Shown here: piece after piece, positions 1-10,498 of the stretch
Numbering within the stretch: position 1 is the first letter of the stretch
Layout of the letters: every line of letters starts with the position of its first letter
Assembly (NCBI GenBank): GCA_020284085.1
Contig: JACEVL010000081.1
Span: 1,155,501-1,219,500 of the forward strand
DNA from: Aporrectodea caliginosa
Taxonomy: Eukaryota; Annelida; Clitellata; Crassiclitellata; Lumbricidae
DNA length: 64,000 nucleotides
Direction: 5' to 3'
Notes under the pieces: generated by a model
What the model was told of the DNA's origin: nothing
Database searches by the model: none
The model's input: the letters and a program-made list of their open reading frames with translations, nothing else
Made by a program: the position numbers and the translations under genes

Positions 1-36
1 GACGTTGTTTCGAATCCCACCGCTGCCACCAAATAT
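1..36 (+). repeat. 3' part of a tRNA-like sequence (SINE edge), cut by the window
   Basis: The first bases contain a Pol III B-box-like string (GTTTCGAATCC at about 8-18) followed by an acceptor-like CCACCGCTGCCACCA. Only the T-arm half lies in the window, so no cloverleaf can be tested. Other tRNA-derived retroposons occur here (for example 62300-62536), so a SINE is more likely than a functional tRNA gene. Confidence 0.35.
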
Positions 37-527
37 GTCACCAACTCTTTTCTTTCTTAGTTGTGACCTACCTCAAGAACTTTCCTTATCTCTACATATA
101 AATTGCTCAACGTCTTCTAACTGTTTAAGAATTAAATTGACACAGTTCTTTGAATGTTTCTTTCTTTCTTCAAACACAGTTTAATAACAACAACTCAACT
201 CTTGCCTTAAAACAACTGTACTACACTGTATTGTTCAAATTTACTGTCATCAGCAGTTTCTAAGTTTGGCGCGCTAACTGCACGTGTAGAGAATCTATCG
301 TCAGCCAAAGTTTAGGCTACTTTAGGCCAAGCGCCCACGAGCCGACAGCGCAACTAAGGCCTAAGACTAAAACGCTTAACAATCGATACACATTATATAT
401 ATATCAACCTAAAGAACACCTGTGCTCATTATATATGCAAAACATTTGTTCACAGCTTCAATAAAGATTTCAACCAGCATCAGAAGAAAAGAAACACCAG
501 TTGAACATGAAATGGCATTCTTCTCAC

Positions 528-3180
528 CGCATCAATGTCCGGGTTGAGCCTCACGAGCACTCGCACTTTCTTCTTCAGCTTATCCGAGATTTTGATAATG
601 TTCTTGAGGTCAAAGGTTGAGTCGACATTGATGAGGCAGTCGTGTTTCACGGCCGTTTCAATCTCCCAGTTCTGCTTTCCATTGCCATTAAGAATGATAT
701 TGTGTGGTTGAATGCCCTGCTGTATTGCGAGCATTACCTCAAAGCCGCTGACTGCCACAGCCCAACACCCAGCCTGACCCGCTAAATGAACGATCTCTGG
801 GTTATAGTTTGCCTGTTCATCAAAAACAACATCACAGGTTTACAAGCTTTCACAAGATGAAAAAACAAAGAAGTAAATGCAGTTACCTTTAATACTCAAA
901 TGTTTTTCCAGATTCTCCCAAATCTGTCATACCATCTGTTGTGCTCCTTGGCAAAATCAAGAACTATACCCCCGACTTCTCACTTGTTTTCCCTTAAATT
1001 TGGTTCCTTTGGTCACTTTTACTTGTAGTTTTTTAAACAAGCAAAATCGATCAACAACTTCATTATCACTTGTCATGGTGGTTCTAAATTCAAAAATCAT
1101 AATGGTTCTAAATTTTCACAGCATTCCATGAATGAAATGGACACAAAGATCCTGTCAAAATGTTTTACAGCAGCACCACTAACATAGGCCTACTCTTAAA
1201 CGCATCATTTAAATGTTGCATACATCCTTCTTTCAATATGCTATAAAATATATTAAGAACAGGACCCTAGATACAAATTCTGCAGTTAGGAACAGCTTGA
1301 CAGAAACTTACCTTCATGGAATACCCAAGGTTACATTGAATGCCAGAGTTTTTCAATGCACCTAGATAGGCTTCAATGTTCTCCCAAGATTTGATTTCGA
1401 CTGTAGACAAAGCATGGACTTGAATGGGTAGGAAAACGACTAGACAAGGAATCCTGAAACAGAAACATAGCAATATTAAATTTCACTGAGCCAACTTTTA
1501 CAGTGCCAAATTCCCTAGGCATGATTAGTGTCATTATTGTCTGTTATTATGCAAGAATGGAACAAAGCACATAAGCATGAAGGACTAATGAATTAGTGCT
1601 CCATGCATAGGTGGCCCATCCTTGCACTACAGGTTTAGCCACCAGCAGGTCAGCATATTCTATTGTCTCTGCACTGTATTGTATTTATGTATTTGCATTC
1701 AGGGATGGGCAAATTACTTGTAAAATGTAATTGAATTACAAATTACAAATTACTTGGGAAAATGTAATTGAATTACAAATTACAAATTACTTTAGAAATT
1801 TACTGGAAATTACAAATTACAAATTACGTAATTTCAATTACATCAAATTACAAATTACATAGGCCTACATAATTGTGATCAAGAAATTCAGTCGGGAAAC
1901 ACATGCTTTATTTCCACTGTTCATATATGTATTACACTGCTTGAAACTGTTTATTTAATTTTCTCTAAGAAGTAGCAACTGTTTGAACAAGTTATCGATA
2001 ACCGGCGTCTTTTTGACCTTACAATCATGCTTGCAAAACTATAATGAGTCTATCTACCAGTGCAGATGAAGGAAGTGCAGCATTAAATAGTATAAATAAT
2101 ATCTTTACAGTTATCTATGTGTGGTCTACAAAACATAGAAGTTAGGCTATATGGGAGTTACTTCTCACTGGATCGATGCATCTACATAATACATTTGAGC
2201 GATCTCAGTTGCCTTAAGTAGCAAGCAGATGTTTTGTTGGAGCATACATGCACGATGGAGTAGCGCAACTGTAATACATAATGAGTTCGGTCTAACACTT
2301 GACAAAATTGCTGCTACCATTTCTGACAATGGCTCCAATTTTGTGAAAGCATTCAAAGAGTTCAGTGTTGCTATCGTTCATTCCAGAGATACTAAAGTGA
2401 TGGTAATCAAGATAAGGAAAAGTTGCTTTCAAAACTGCTCTGGTTGTGGAGTCTCTGGTTCTAGTTTTCTTTTCAAAGTAATTGATTTTACAGATGTAAT
2501 TTGAAATTACAAATTACACGAAAAAATGTAATTCAATTACAAATTACAAATTACATTGATCCAGAGCAACAAATTACAAATTACCAATTACAATTGTAAT
2601 TCAAATTACGTAATTTCAATTACATCAATTAAATTACTGCCCATCCCTGTTTGCATTGCATTATTATATTGTATTGTATTCTGGCTGCTTGATATCTCCT
2701 TTGACCCTGACATGCCCTCATTTTTTTGTTTGGGGGGGGGTTCTACAGTATTTGACTCTATCTACAATTAGTTTGATATCCCTTAAATCGTCAGTAAAAC
2801 AGTCAGGAATTTCACCCAAATAACCTATTAACTGTCATATGTCACCTCCTATTAGATCACATTGGTTCCAGTGATTTAAGGGAAGTGTAGCAAACACAAT
2901 GTTATAGTAAAATAATTATTCCAAAACCCTAAACTAATTACCTTCATTCTGGAGTAATACATATAAATATTTAGTGTAATCTTGTTTGTGAAGAAAATTT
3001 GGCAGCACCAAATGTATTGCATTGTATGTAGCCTATTGTGCTGTATTTTACCTGAAGAGCCTTAATCTGAACACCTTCACAGAAAAGAAATCCATCACGA
3101 ATAGACAGTGAGGAGGAAAGATGGAAGTTCTCGTTCATGGCTCTTAAAGGGTTCAGAGTAGCACCTTCTGCAGAAATACT
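528..3180 (-). CDS. Diaminopimelate-decarboxylase-like PLP enzyme, partial gene (three exons)
   Basis: Three exons are visible on the minus strand: 3180-3052, 1453-1312 and 812-528. The first gives the N-terminal strand region (SIRDGFLFCEGVQIKALQ). The second ends in GYSMK at a perfect GTAAGT donor, and the third begins ANYNPEIV after a CAG acceptor. Together they make the K-A-N motif in which the lysine binds pyridoxal phosphate in fold-type III decarboxylases. Exon three continues with a barrel segment (VSGFEVMLAI, NGNGKQ, LINVDS, LVRLNPDIDA) typical of DapDC rather than eukaryotic ODC, and ends at a GTGAGA donor. The rest of the barrel and the C-terminal domain lie beyond the left edge; no first exon was found. 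The junction of exons one and two is out of phase (phase 0 into a frame needing two bases), so a small exon or an indel is missing. A hAT element (1700-2649) sits in that intron. The family call is firm; the substrate is not. Confidence 0.72.
1700..2649. mobile_element. hAT DNA transposon remnant with AATTAC-rich subterminal repeats
   Basis: Both ends read CAGGGATGGGCA in inverted orientation. The element is flanked by an exact 8-bp duplication TTTGCATT (1692-1699 and 2650-2657), the hAT signature. About 150 bp inside each end is packed with AATTAC/GTAATT repeats. A plus-strand open segment around 2290-2380 (LTLDKIAATISDNGSNFVKA) resembles part of a hAT transposase catalytic region. The rest is too decayed to code. 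It lies in an intron of the decarboxylase gene. Confidence 0.9.
2658..3051. other. Intronic spacer of the decarboxylase gene
   Basis: AT-rich sequence between the hAT element and the 3052-3180 exon, with a short G-run at about 2730. I see no gene or repeat in it. Confidence 0.5.
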
Positions 3181-3293
3181 CTGGAAACACAACAAAGTTT
3201 TTGGTAAAGAACGAGTTTGCAAGTACTACTGCTTGGCATAACTGAATAACTGTACACAAACATAGATGTAACAGTTAATTATATTCCCCACAC

Positions 3294-5768
3294 CAGGGGC
3301 GGAGACTTAGGGGGACAGGGGGGACGGTCCCCCAAAACTTGAGGTGGGGGGGACGGAGCTGCTTATATCCCCCCCCAATATTTCTGAAATATTTCATGAA
3401 TATAATAGTAATAGCTACGAGTGACAGCTGGTTCTTATCAGCACTCAAATAATAGAGCAATTTTGTTCAGATGACAGCTTAAAATGCTACCATTACAGTG
3501 TGGAAATTCAAAATTTTTTAAGCACTATGTAACTGGAGACGAACAGGCAATCCAGCCTTTCAGTCACACAGATTATCTCATATACCGACTGGCCGAGAGA
3601 ACACACAGAGTTGCCTGTCAAAGGCGACTAGCCGAGAGAGCCCACAGAGGTACCGGTCAACGGCATAGTTGTAAGATTGATAGCCCCTGATAGCCTCTAC
3701 ATGATGTAGGTCAATGCTAATGTTCATGCTTTCTTTCATTATACTCACCTTATATGACCCTTTTCCAACATTCCCATGCAGCTTCACCATCAGGAAGATA
3801 TCTCTCATCAACTAGCCTCCCACCCACATTCTGGCTCTCATACATGAAACCAGGTTTTGCAGTAGACCTATATCAAATTTCTAGCCAGGAGCCCTTGCCT
3901 AAGCCAAAACCTTTCAGTCACACAGATTGTCCCATTGGTATATTATATACAGTTTGGAGTGTCATTCTCTGCACGTTTTGTTTGGATCGGGTGATGCGGC
4001 TAATGGATAGAACTCTTATGATACATAGGACCTACATGTAGGTGTAGATGTAAATATCAATAATAAACTGACACCTGTGAAGGTAAGCTAATTTGCTATT
4101 CATCAGTCTTACATTATAGAACTTATTTCACAGTCAAAGTTTTCCTATGTTATGCATATTTAATCAAATTTGGCAGAAAGGTTTCATTTCTTGTGGAAAT
4201 ATCTAACCACTTCTGCAAGTGAGTTGGCAGAAAAAGCTGTAGCTTCAGCAAAGCAATATCCTGCTGACCTCAATAACAGAAATTCATCATTTATCCTCTG
4301 TACATAAGGCAAATTTTGAATGTACCCATTTAACACCACTGGACCTGTTGGACTTTTTAATGCAGTGCAATCCTTCAAAGCAATTTCCAAATGTGTGTGT
4401 CAGCTTACATATACTGTTGACAATTATTCCATCAACAGTAGCCTCTGCAACTCAAGGTGATTAAGAATTTTTAAGGTCTATAATGTCTCATTAATGTTTT
4501 GTGGATTTGGCTTTGTTGAGCATTAATTGAGTCTAATATTGCCTGAACAATTGATTTATTTTGAATTGTCATAAGAAATTTTGCAGAAAAAAGGACCAGG
4601 AATGCTCCTTTGTTGAGCAAATAAGCCTATTAAGTTGTTTAAGCATGATCGTATTCTTATTGTGACAGTGGTGTGGAGGCTTCCAAAGTTTTTCTTTAAT
4701 ATGAGTCTTCATAATTCCATTTGCATCTGTGATTGAAGTGAAGGCACACAGTGACAGCAGACAATTGTTGACAAAGTTGCACTGTAGCATAACAATTTAC
4801 AAATGTTGCTCTGTAGACTTTGTTTTATATATATATATAATATATATATTTATATATATTCCGAACTTGCTAGTTGCAAGATTTACATCACAATGAATCA
4901 ATCATTCATTGTCAATGATTGATATGACAGCTATTTTAACTTCTTAAAGTAAATTTTCAATTTTTACTGCTGTTTCGTTATCTTTGGTCAGCCTCAGATG
5001 GAGCTTTGCTTCTCTGACACCCTGAGGGCCATGACCAGGGGCTTTCCCCTCATAAATAATAATAGCCCAATAATAATTAGTGCAGGCCTAGTTCATGCAG
5101 CATGCAATACTGCTTTGTTAACTGTTATTTATGACAAATTAAAGTATTTTTAAAAAGTATTTTAGCATTATAATTTAAAGTACAAATGCTCAAAAAATAT
5201 TTTAAGTAGAAGTATAAATACTGTCATTCTATTGTATTTTAAATGCAAGTACAAAATACTTAGACAGTATTTAAAGTAGTATGTTAAATACTAGTAATTA
5301 AAGTAGTATTTTAAATACTAGTATTTAAAATACTTCCCATCACTGAATCAAACATAGTAAGAAATAAATAAGAACAAGAAGGAAACATGTTAAAATATTT
5401 AACCACAGTTCTGCACATGTAGACTAAATGCAAAACTTGGCTTAGTTTGCCCCGAACAATTTCGCTTCCCCCCGCCTGAAATGACGTCCCTGTAGGGGAG
5501 GGGTCACATCCCCTCCCCAAACTCAAGCGACTCAAACTACATGTAAGCTACGAGTGACAGCTGGTTCGTATCAGCACTCAAATTATAGAGCAATTTTGTT
5601 CAGATGACAGCTTAAAATGCTACCATTACAGTGTGGAAATTCAAAATTTTACATGGGGAGGGGCACATCCCTCCCCAAACCCCTCCCCTGCTCGGCGCTT
5701 CGCGCCTCGCCGATCGTCCTTCGGCCGCTCCTTCGGTCCCCCCAAACCCAAGCAAGTCTCCGCCTATG
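3294..5768. mobile_element. Composite hAT-type element with internal 105-bp direct repeats
   Basis: The ends are inverted (CAGGGGCGGAGACTT on the left; the right end reads CATAGGCGGAGACTT in reverse complement) and flanked by an exact 8-bp duplication CCCCACAC (3286-3293, 5769-5776). A 105-bp block occurs twice in direct orientation, 3413-3517 and 5546-5650, with about two differences. Between them lie a second truncated element end (5139-5344), a TA-rich tract (4829-4860) and two unrecognised minus-strand reading frames (4184-4390, 4569-4790). Two copies of one MITE with foreign DNA trapped between them, or a large autonomous relic, would both fit. Confidence 0.75.
5139..5344. mobile_element. 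Right end of a hAT-like element with AAATACT-type subterminal repeats
   Basis: About 200 bp of degenerate repeats (AAAGTATTTT, AAATACTAGTA) ending in ACTTCCCATCACTG, i.e. an inverted CAGTGATGGG terminus. No matching left end was found, so it is truncated and nested in 3294-5768. Its architecture copies that of 1700-2649 and 48140-49075 with a different subterminal word. Confidence 0.6.
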
Positions 5769-5955
5769 CCCCACACAGTACACATATTAAAAGGTTGGAA
5801 TAGTACCAATGCAAGCAGCTTAAATTACAATAGCTGGCCCAATGGCCCTCATTCGATAACATGCCACAATATGTTATAGTATAGATACCCTTCACCATTT
5901 GATTATTACAATCATTCTCATACAATCATACACATAACCACTGTCTTGTATATAT

Positions 5956-6711
5956 TGTGGCACATTTTGGGGTGTCTGCCAGCAGTTGGTCTTGGCATGT
6001 CGCCGCCAGCTTCTAGGCCCAGCCTCGTAGCCTCAGCCTCTCTAGCCCGAGCCTCGTAGCCTCAGCCTCTCTAGGCCCAGCCTCTCTAGGCCGAGCCTCG
6101 TAGGCCCAGCCTCTCTAGCCCGAGCCTCGTAGCCTCAGCCCTCTAGCCTCAGCCTAGGCCGAGCCTAGGCCTCAGCCTCTCTAGCCCGAGCCTCGTAGCC
6201 TCAGCCTCTCGCCTCTCTAGGCCGAGCCAGCCTCTCTAGGCCCAGCCTCTCTAGGCCGAGCCTCGTGGCCTCAGCCTCTCTCTCAGCCTCTCTAGGCTCA
6301 GCCTCTCTAGGCCGAGCCTCGTAGCCTCAGCCTCTAGCCCGAGCCTCTCTAGCCCCAGCCTCTCTAGGCCGGCCTCTCAGCCGAGCCTCTCTAGGCCGAG
6401 CATCTCGTAGCCCCAGCCTCTCTAGGCTCAGCCTCTTCCCTGCCTCGGGGAGGGTATATATAGAGGACCGCTCTTGTATAAAGTTGGCGTTGGTTACTAA
6501 TTTCTCGGTGTGTTGGCTGAATAAAGATTGCTATTTGAAACTGTCTGGCATTACTTCCCTGAAGGGTGACATTGACTAGGTAGTCGGCTGGCAGAAGCGA
6601 AACCCTTCGAAAGACGACGGAGGTCCTACTTACGCTCCCATCCTGAGCGACACGCGCCTTCCCTCGCCATCCTGAGAGAAGCGGAAGACGAAGAACCCCG
6701 TTTTCTTTACA
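5956..6711 (+). repeat. 5' LTR with internal minisatellite
   Basis: 756 bp. About 6013-6435 is an irregular array of AGCCTCTCTAGGCC and AGCCTCGTAGCCTC units. It is followed by a TATA box (6455-6463) and an AATAAA signal (6520-6525), about 60 bp apart, which implies a short R region. The unique 3' part is nearly identical to the right LTR; length differences are mainly in the minisatellite. Confidence 0.92.
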
Positions 6712-7951
6712 GTGGTACCAGAGCCGTGGGGTTTTGTCGGAGAGTTCCTGCCGCCGACGACGCTAGAGTCAACCGAAGATGTTCCAGGGAGAGACGAGGA
6801 CGACACGATTTCCTACGCGGCTTTGGAGTCTGGCCGATCTGCCGTCCAAGATTTCTACGCCAGCCGCGAGGACGCGATGATGGACGGGCCGCCGGACGGG
6901 AGCCGTTTGCTGGAAAGTATCGGCTTCGATGACCCAGAGCCGGTGAGATCGAGCTTCCGAAGACAGGGAAGAAGAGATGACCGTGAAGCCGGAGAGAACG
7001 AGCTTCCGAGGAAAGACGGGCGAATCGACGACGGAAAAGAAGAAATTGAAACCGAATTTCCGCGAAGAGACTGAAAGACCGAACGAACCGGGGACTTCGA
7101 CGCCGAATCTGCTAGAAAATGTCAGCGACATGCTGCGAAGCCGCCCGACGCCGATGAAACCAGGAAAGTTCGATGGGACGGGCTCGTTGGAGTCATTCCT
7201 GGTGCAGTTCGAGGTCTGCGCAAGGCACAACAAGTGGACGGCCGCGGACCGGGTCGACTACTTGCGATGTTCGCTGGAGAAGGCCGCTACGCAGCTTCTC
7301 TGGGACTTCGGCGCTCAACCGAGCGTAAGTTACGAAGAATTGGTCGAACGCCTTCGGCAGAGATACGGGACGGAAGGCCAGGCAGAAACCTTCCGCGCCC
7401 AGCTGTACTACCGCCGTCAACGCCCGGAAGAAAACCTGAGTGACCTGCTGCATGAAATCCGACGACTGGTTGTCTTGGCCTACCCGGTGCCTTCCAACGA
7501 GACGACGCAGATCATCGCGAAGGATGCCTTCCTGGAAGCGATGAGAGACCGGGAGCTCTCGCTCAAAGTACGCGAGCGAGAACCGAAGAATCTGGACGAG
7601 GCATACCGGACCGCACTGCGTCTGGAGGCCTATCAACGGACGAACGATGCCGATGATCGCCGCAGACAGCCAAACCGAGTGCGAGGGACGCAAGAAACCG
7701 ATCTGAGCGCCCAGCTTCAGGCTCAGATGGACCGCTTCTTGAATACTCAGCGAGATGAGCAGCGGAAATGGCAGCAAGAAATGGAGAAAAGAATGGACGA
7801 ACAATTCCGCGTGCTTCGCCGAAGCCCTCCGACGACCGACGAACCGAGTCATGAAATCCGACCTGAGCGAGACCGCCCAGGCCCTTCCGGAGAATCAGCG
7901 ACGCGAAATGACCTGCTTCAACTGCGGACGAGCCGGTCACATCGCCCGTAA
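6712..7951 (+). CDS. Gag polyprotein of the LTR element
   Basis: The main frame starts at an ATG at 6977 and runs 324 codons. Its centre (FDGTGSLESFLVQFEVCARH and RVDYLRCSLEKAATQLLWDF) is the retrotransposon capsid fold, followed by a glutamine/arginine-rich coiled segment. An open frame from 6712 to 7074, in the frame one base before this one, starts directly after the LTR and probably encodes the natural N-terminus; the two overlap by about 100 bp, so an indel or frameshift near 7000-7070 is likely. The zinc knuckle (CFNCGRAGHIARNC) is not in this frame but in the next one, where the Pol frame is open. Either Gag shifts frame before its nucleocapsid or a single-base change separates them. 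The product would form the particle shell. Confidence 0.85.
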
Positions 7952-9758
7952 CTGCCGGCGAGATCGCCGATACCAGAATCGCCAGAATCGCCAGACCGCG
8001 ACGACCGAGCCCGATGCTTCGACGCCACCGGACGAGGTGGTCATGAACCATACGACGCGCCCAAGAATGCCGGACCGTGCTACGAACAACGCAGTCTACA
8101 TCCGCGGAGAGATCAACGGACGATCGCAGCTATGCCTGATCGACACTGGATCGGAAGTCAGCCTGGTGCCTTCATCTACTGTCGACGGGTTAGAACTTCG
8201 CTCTTGCAATCGCTTCTTGATGGCTGCTAATGGGTCCGATATAAATGTCCTTGGTGAGGTGCGGGTGCCCATTAAGATTACGAACGGGTTTTACATTCAT
8301 ACTTCCTTTCTGGTTTCTGATCAAATTTCTGAGCCCATGTTAGGTATGGACTGGCTGAGAGAACATCGCTGCCGCTTAGGGTTTGGTATGGGATCTTTAT
8401 TTGTGGGACGCAGGCGTATTTCCCTGGTTAGGGGCAATGGGTCTATTTGGTGCCGGCGCGTGATCGTCGCCGAGGAGGTGTTGGTGTCCCCTAAGTCCCA
8501 GCGGGATATACCGGTCAAGACGATGTACGGTGATTTAACGACCGTAGCGCCAGCCTGGATGACGGAGGCTAGGGAAATCCAACCCGGGGTCCATCTCGCC
8601 CGCGTAGTTGTCGGTGACTACGCAGATGCTCGGGTAAGGGTGGTGAATTTGAGCGAAGACCCAGTCCGGTTATCCAAGGATCGCCCCTTAGGAGAGTTGC
8701 ACCCGGTTGAAGTGGAATTGTGCGAGACCAACCGCGCGAACGGGGACGCGGTCGGCCAAGCTTCGCCAACTGATAAATTGTTAGCGGATTTGCCCGTAGA
8801 AGTGCCGCCTGAGATACGGGAACGACTAAGTGCTTTGTTAGTGAAAAACGGAGATGTATTTTCCGCGAGTGATAGGGACATGGGCATAACGTCGGTAAGC
8901 ACGCATAAGATCGAGACGGGAGATGCGCGCCCCGTAAGATCGCCCTTTAGGCGCAGACCATTAGCGAGTAACGATCATGGAGGTGAACGATCGATAAGTA
9001 TCATGCTGTTCTTGATATTTCTGATGATCAGTGGTAGTTTTAGTAAGTGTAAGGAAATAGTGGGAAGCCAGTTTCGGGGACTTTTCCGGACCATGAATGC
9101 CATGCTGGGGAAGGTAATTAGCAGCCATCAGCGCGATTGGGACGAGGTTTTACCCCATGTCCTCGCCGCATACCGGGCTTCGCTGCATGAGGCTACGGGC
9201 TTTACGCCGAATTACCTGATGTTCGGTCGGGAGACCAGGGCTCCCATCGATCTGGTCTATGGCAGGCCACCGGATGACGACCGCCGAGCCGGTACCTACT
9301 CCACCTATGTCCAGGACTTCGCCGAGCGCGTGGAGAGTGCCTACCGCTTGGTGAGAGAACACTTGCGAGTCTCCGCGGAACGGCGCAAGAAGAAATACGA
9401 CCTCAAGGTGCGACCAGCCGCGTTCGCCCCGGGCGACCGCGTCTGGTATTACACGCCGCGACGATACCAGGGCCGGAGTCCGAAATGGGCTCGAATGTAT
9501 ACCGGACCTTTCTACGTGATGGAACAGACCGGGCCAGTGAACTATCGACTCCGAAGGACCCGGAACTCGAAGCCTTTCATCGCACACATTGATAAGCTGC
9601 GGCCAAGCTACGACGACAGTTCCGAAGAGACGGGCGGAGCCGCCGCTCCGATCTTTGACGCACCCGGCCCGAGCGCCGCGATGCCTTCAGTCTCTGAAGT
9701 CGACGATACGGAACGACGACCGAAGCGGACGGTACGCCTACCGGCCCGCTACCGCTAG
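7755..9758 (+). CDS. Deleted Pol polyprotein: zinc knuckle, protease and integrase C-terminus
   Basis: An open frame of 667 codons at +1 relative to Gag. The order is a CCHC zinc knuckle near residues 54-67, then an aspartic protease active site LIDTGSEVSLV, then a connector. A fragment matching the start of reverse transcriptase follows (HKIETGDARPVRSPFRRRPL, ending about 8965). About 90 bp of hydrophobic, unrelated sequence comes next (LFLIFLMISG). From about 9060 the frame continues in integrase (AYRASLHEATGFTPNYLMFG) and a GPY/F-type end (YTGPFYV, HIDKLRPSY). The YxDD polymerase motif, RNase H and the DDE core are absent. Roughly 2 kb or more is missing compared with a complete element, yet the frame is uninterrupted to TAG at 9756-9758. 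The first ATG (7755) is probably not the true start; frameshifting from Gag is more usual. Confidence 0.87.
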   Translation: MSSGNGSKKWRKEWTNNSACFAEALRRPTNRVMKSDLSETAQALPENQRREMTCFNCGRAGHIARNCRRDRRYQNRQNRQTATTEPDASTPPDEVVMNHTTRPRMPDRATNNAVYIRGEINGRSQLCLIDTGSEVSLVPSSTVDGLELRSCNRFLMAANGSDINVLGEVRVPIKITNGFYIHTSFLVSDQISEPMLGMDWLREHRCRLGFGMGSLFVGRRRISLVRGNGSIWCRRVIVAEEVLVSPKSQRDIPVKTMYGDLTTVAPAWMTEAREIQPGVHLARVVVGDYADARVRVVNLSEDPVRLSKDRPLGELHPVEVELCETNRANGDAVGQASPTDKLLADLPVEVPPEIRERLSALLVKNGDVFSASDRDMGITSVSTHKIETGDARPVRSPFRRRPLASNDHGGERSISIMLFLIFLMISGSFSKCKEIVGSQFRGLFRTMNAMLGKVISSHQRDWDEVLPHVLAAYRASLHEATGFTPNYLMFGRETRAPIDLVYGRPPDDDRRAGTYSTYVQDFAERVESAYRLVREHLRVSAERRKKKYDLKVRPAAFAPGDRVWYYTPRRYQGRSPKWARMYTGPFYVMEQTGPVNYRLRRTRNSKPFIAHIDKLRPSYDDSSEETGGAAAPIFDAPGPSAAMPSVSEVDDTERRPKRTVRLPARYR

Positions 9759-10498
9759 AGGCTTCCGATGTCTGCGAGTCTACGAGCGACGGACGATGAC
9801 CGATGTGTGCGCCTTCGTCGCGTGCTGCTGTCTGGCACCCCTCGTCGGCCCGGACTCTGACTCGGTCCCCTTCCTTCCCCCAGACGCCTTTTGTCTGGGG
9901 ATGCGTTGAGCCCTCCGTCCTTGACGTTGAGAGACTATGGCTTTTTCCCCTTTTTTCCGCCAGACCCTTTTGTCTGTGAGTCCGTTGGGCCCTCCGTCCC
10001 TGACGTCGAGAGACTATGGCCATTTCTTTTTAATTGTTTAATTGTTTTGTGTCGCCGAGAAACGGCTTTAATTGTTGATTGCTTTTGTATTTTGGTTTGA
10101 TTGTTGGCCCGTTGGCCGCCGTTGTGCGAATTATTGTAGAAATTTTGTGGGCCGTTGGCCGCGTCTTTGTTAAGAGATTTTGCCTTCTTTTTGACTGTGT
10201 TAGTCCCGTAGAGAACACTGACTCTTTGGAACACTGGGGGACTTTTGATTTTCAGGTGTTGGGCTGCGAGGCGCCCGAGGTTTTTGGACATTGTAATTAT
10301 GGACTCTGGCTGTGAGGCGCCTAGGACTTGAGGAGGTCTTGGCGAGAGTTTTTTGATATTTTTACGGGCCGTTGCCCGCGTGTTCTGCGGACATTTTGGA
10401 CTTTGCGAGGGCCCGTTGGCCCCTTTTAGATAAGTGTTCGGGGACTTGCTGGGGGTCGCCAGGATATGGGGGCATATCCATTCGTGGCGGAGGGAGGA
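9759..10498 (+). other. 3' non-coding region of the LTR element with duplicated hairpins
   Basis: 740 bp between the Pol stop and the right LTR. An imperfect direct duplication of about 75 bp (about 9870-9945 and 9946-10020) contains two hairpins: CCCCAGAC...GTCTGGGG at 9879-9901 and CAGAC...GTCTG at about 9961-9976. GT-rich sequence with recurring GGCCGTTGGCC words follows. No coding frame here looks real. It ends in the polypurine tract. Confidence 0.7.

Noticed and set aside
1..36. Functional tRNA gene at the left edge
   Set aside because: Only the T-arm half is visible, and tRNA-derived SINEs are frequent here.
4184..4790. Two minus-strand frames (68 and 73 codons) inside the composite element
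   Set aside because: Not recognised and no splice structure that I can defend; recorded in the element entry only.
6769..10023. Long minus-strand frames across the LTR element
   Set aside because: Antisense shadows of Gag/Pol kept open by GC-rich codon use.
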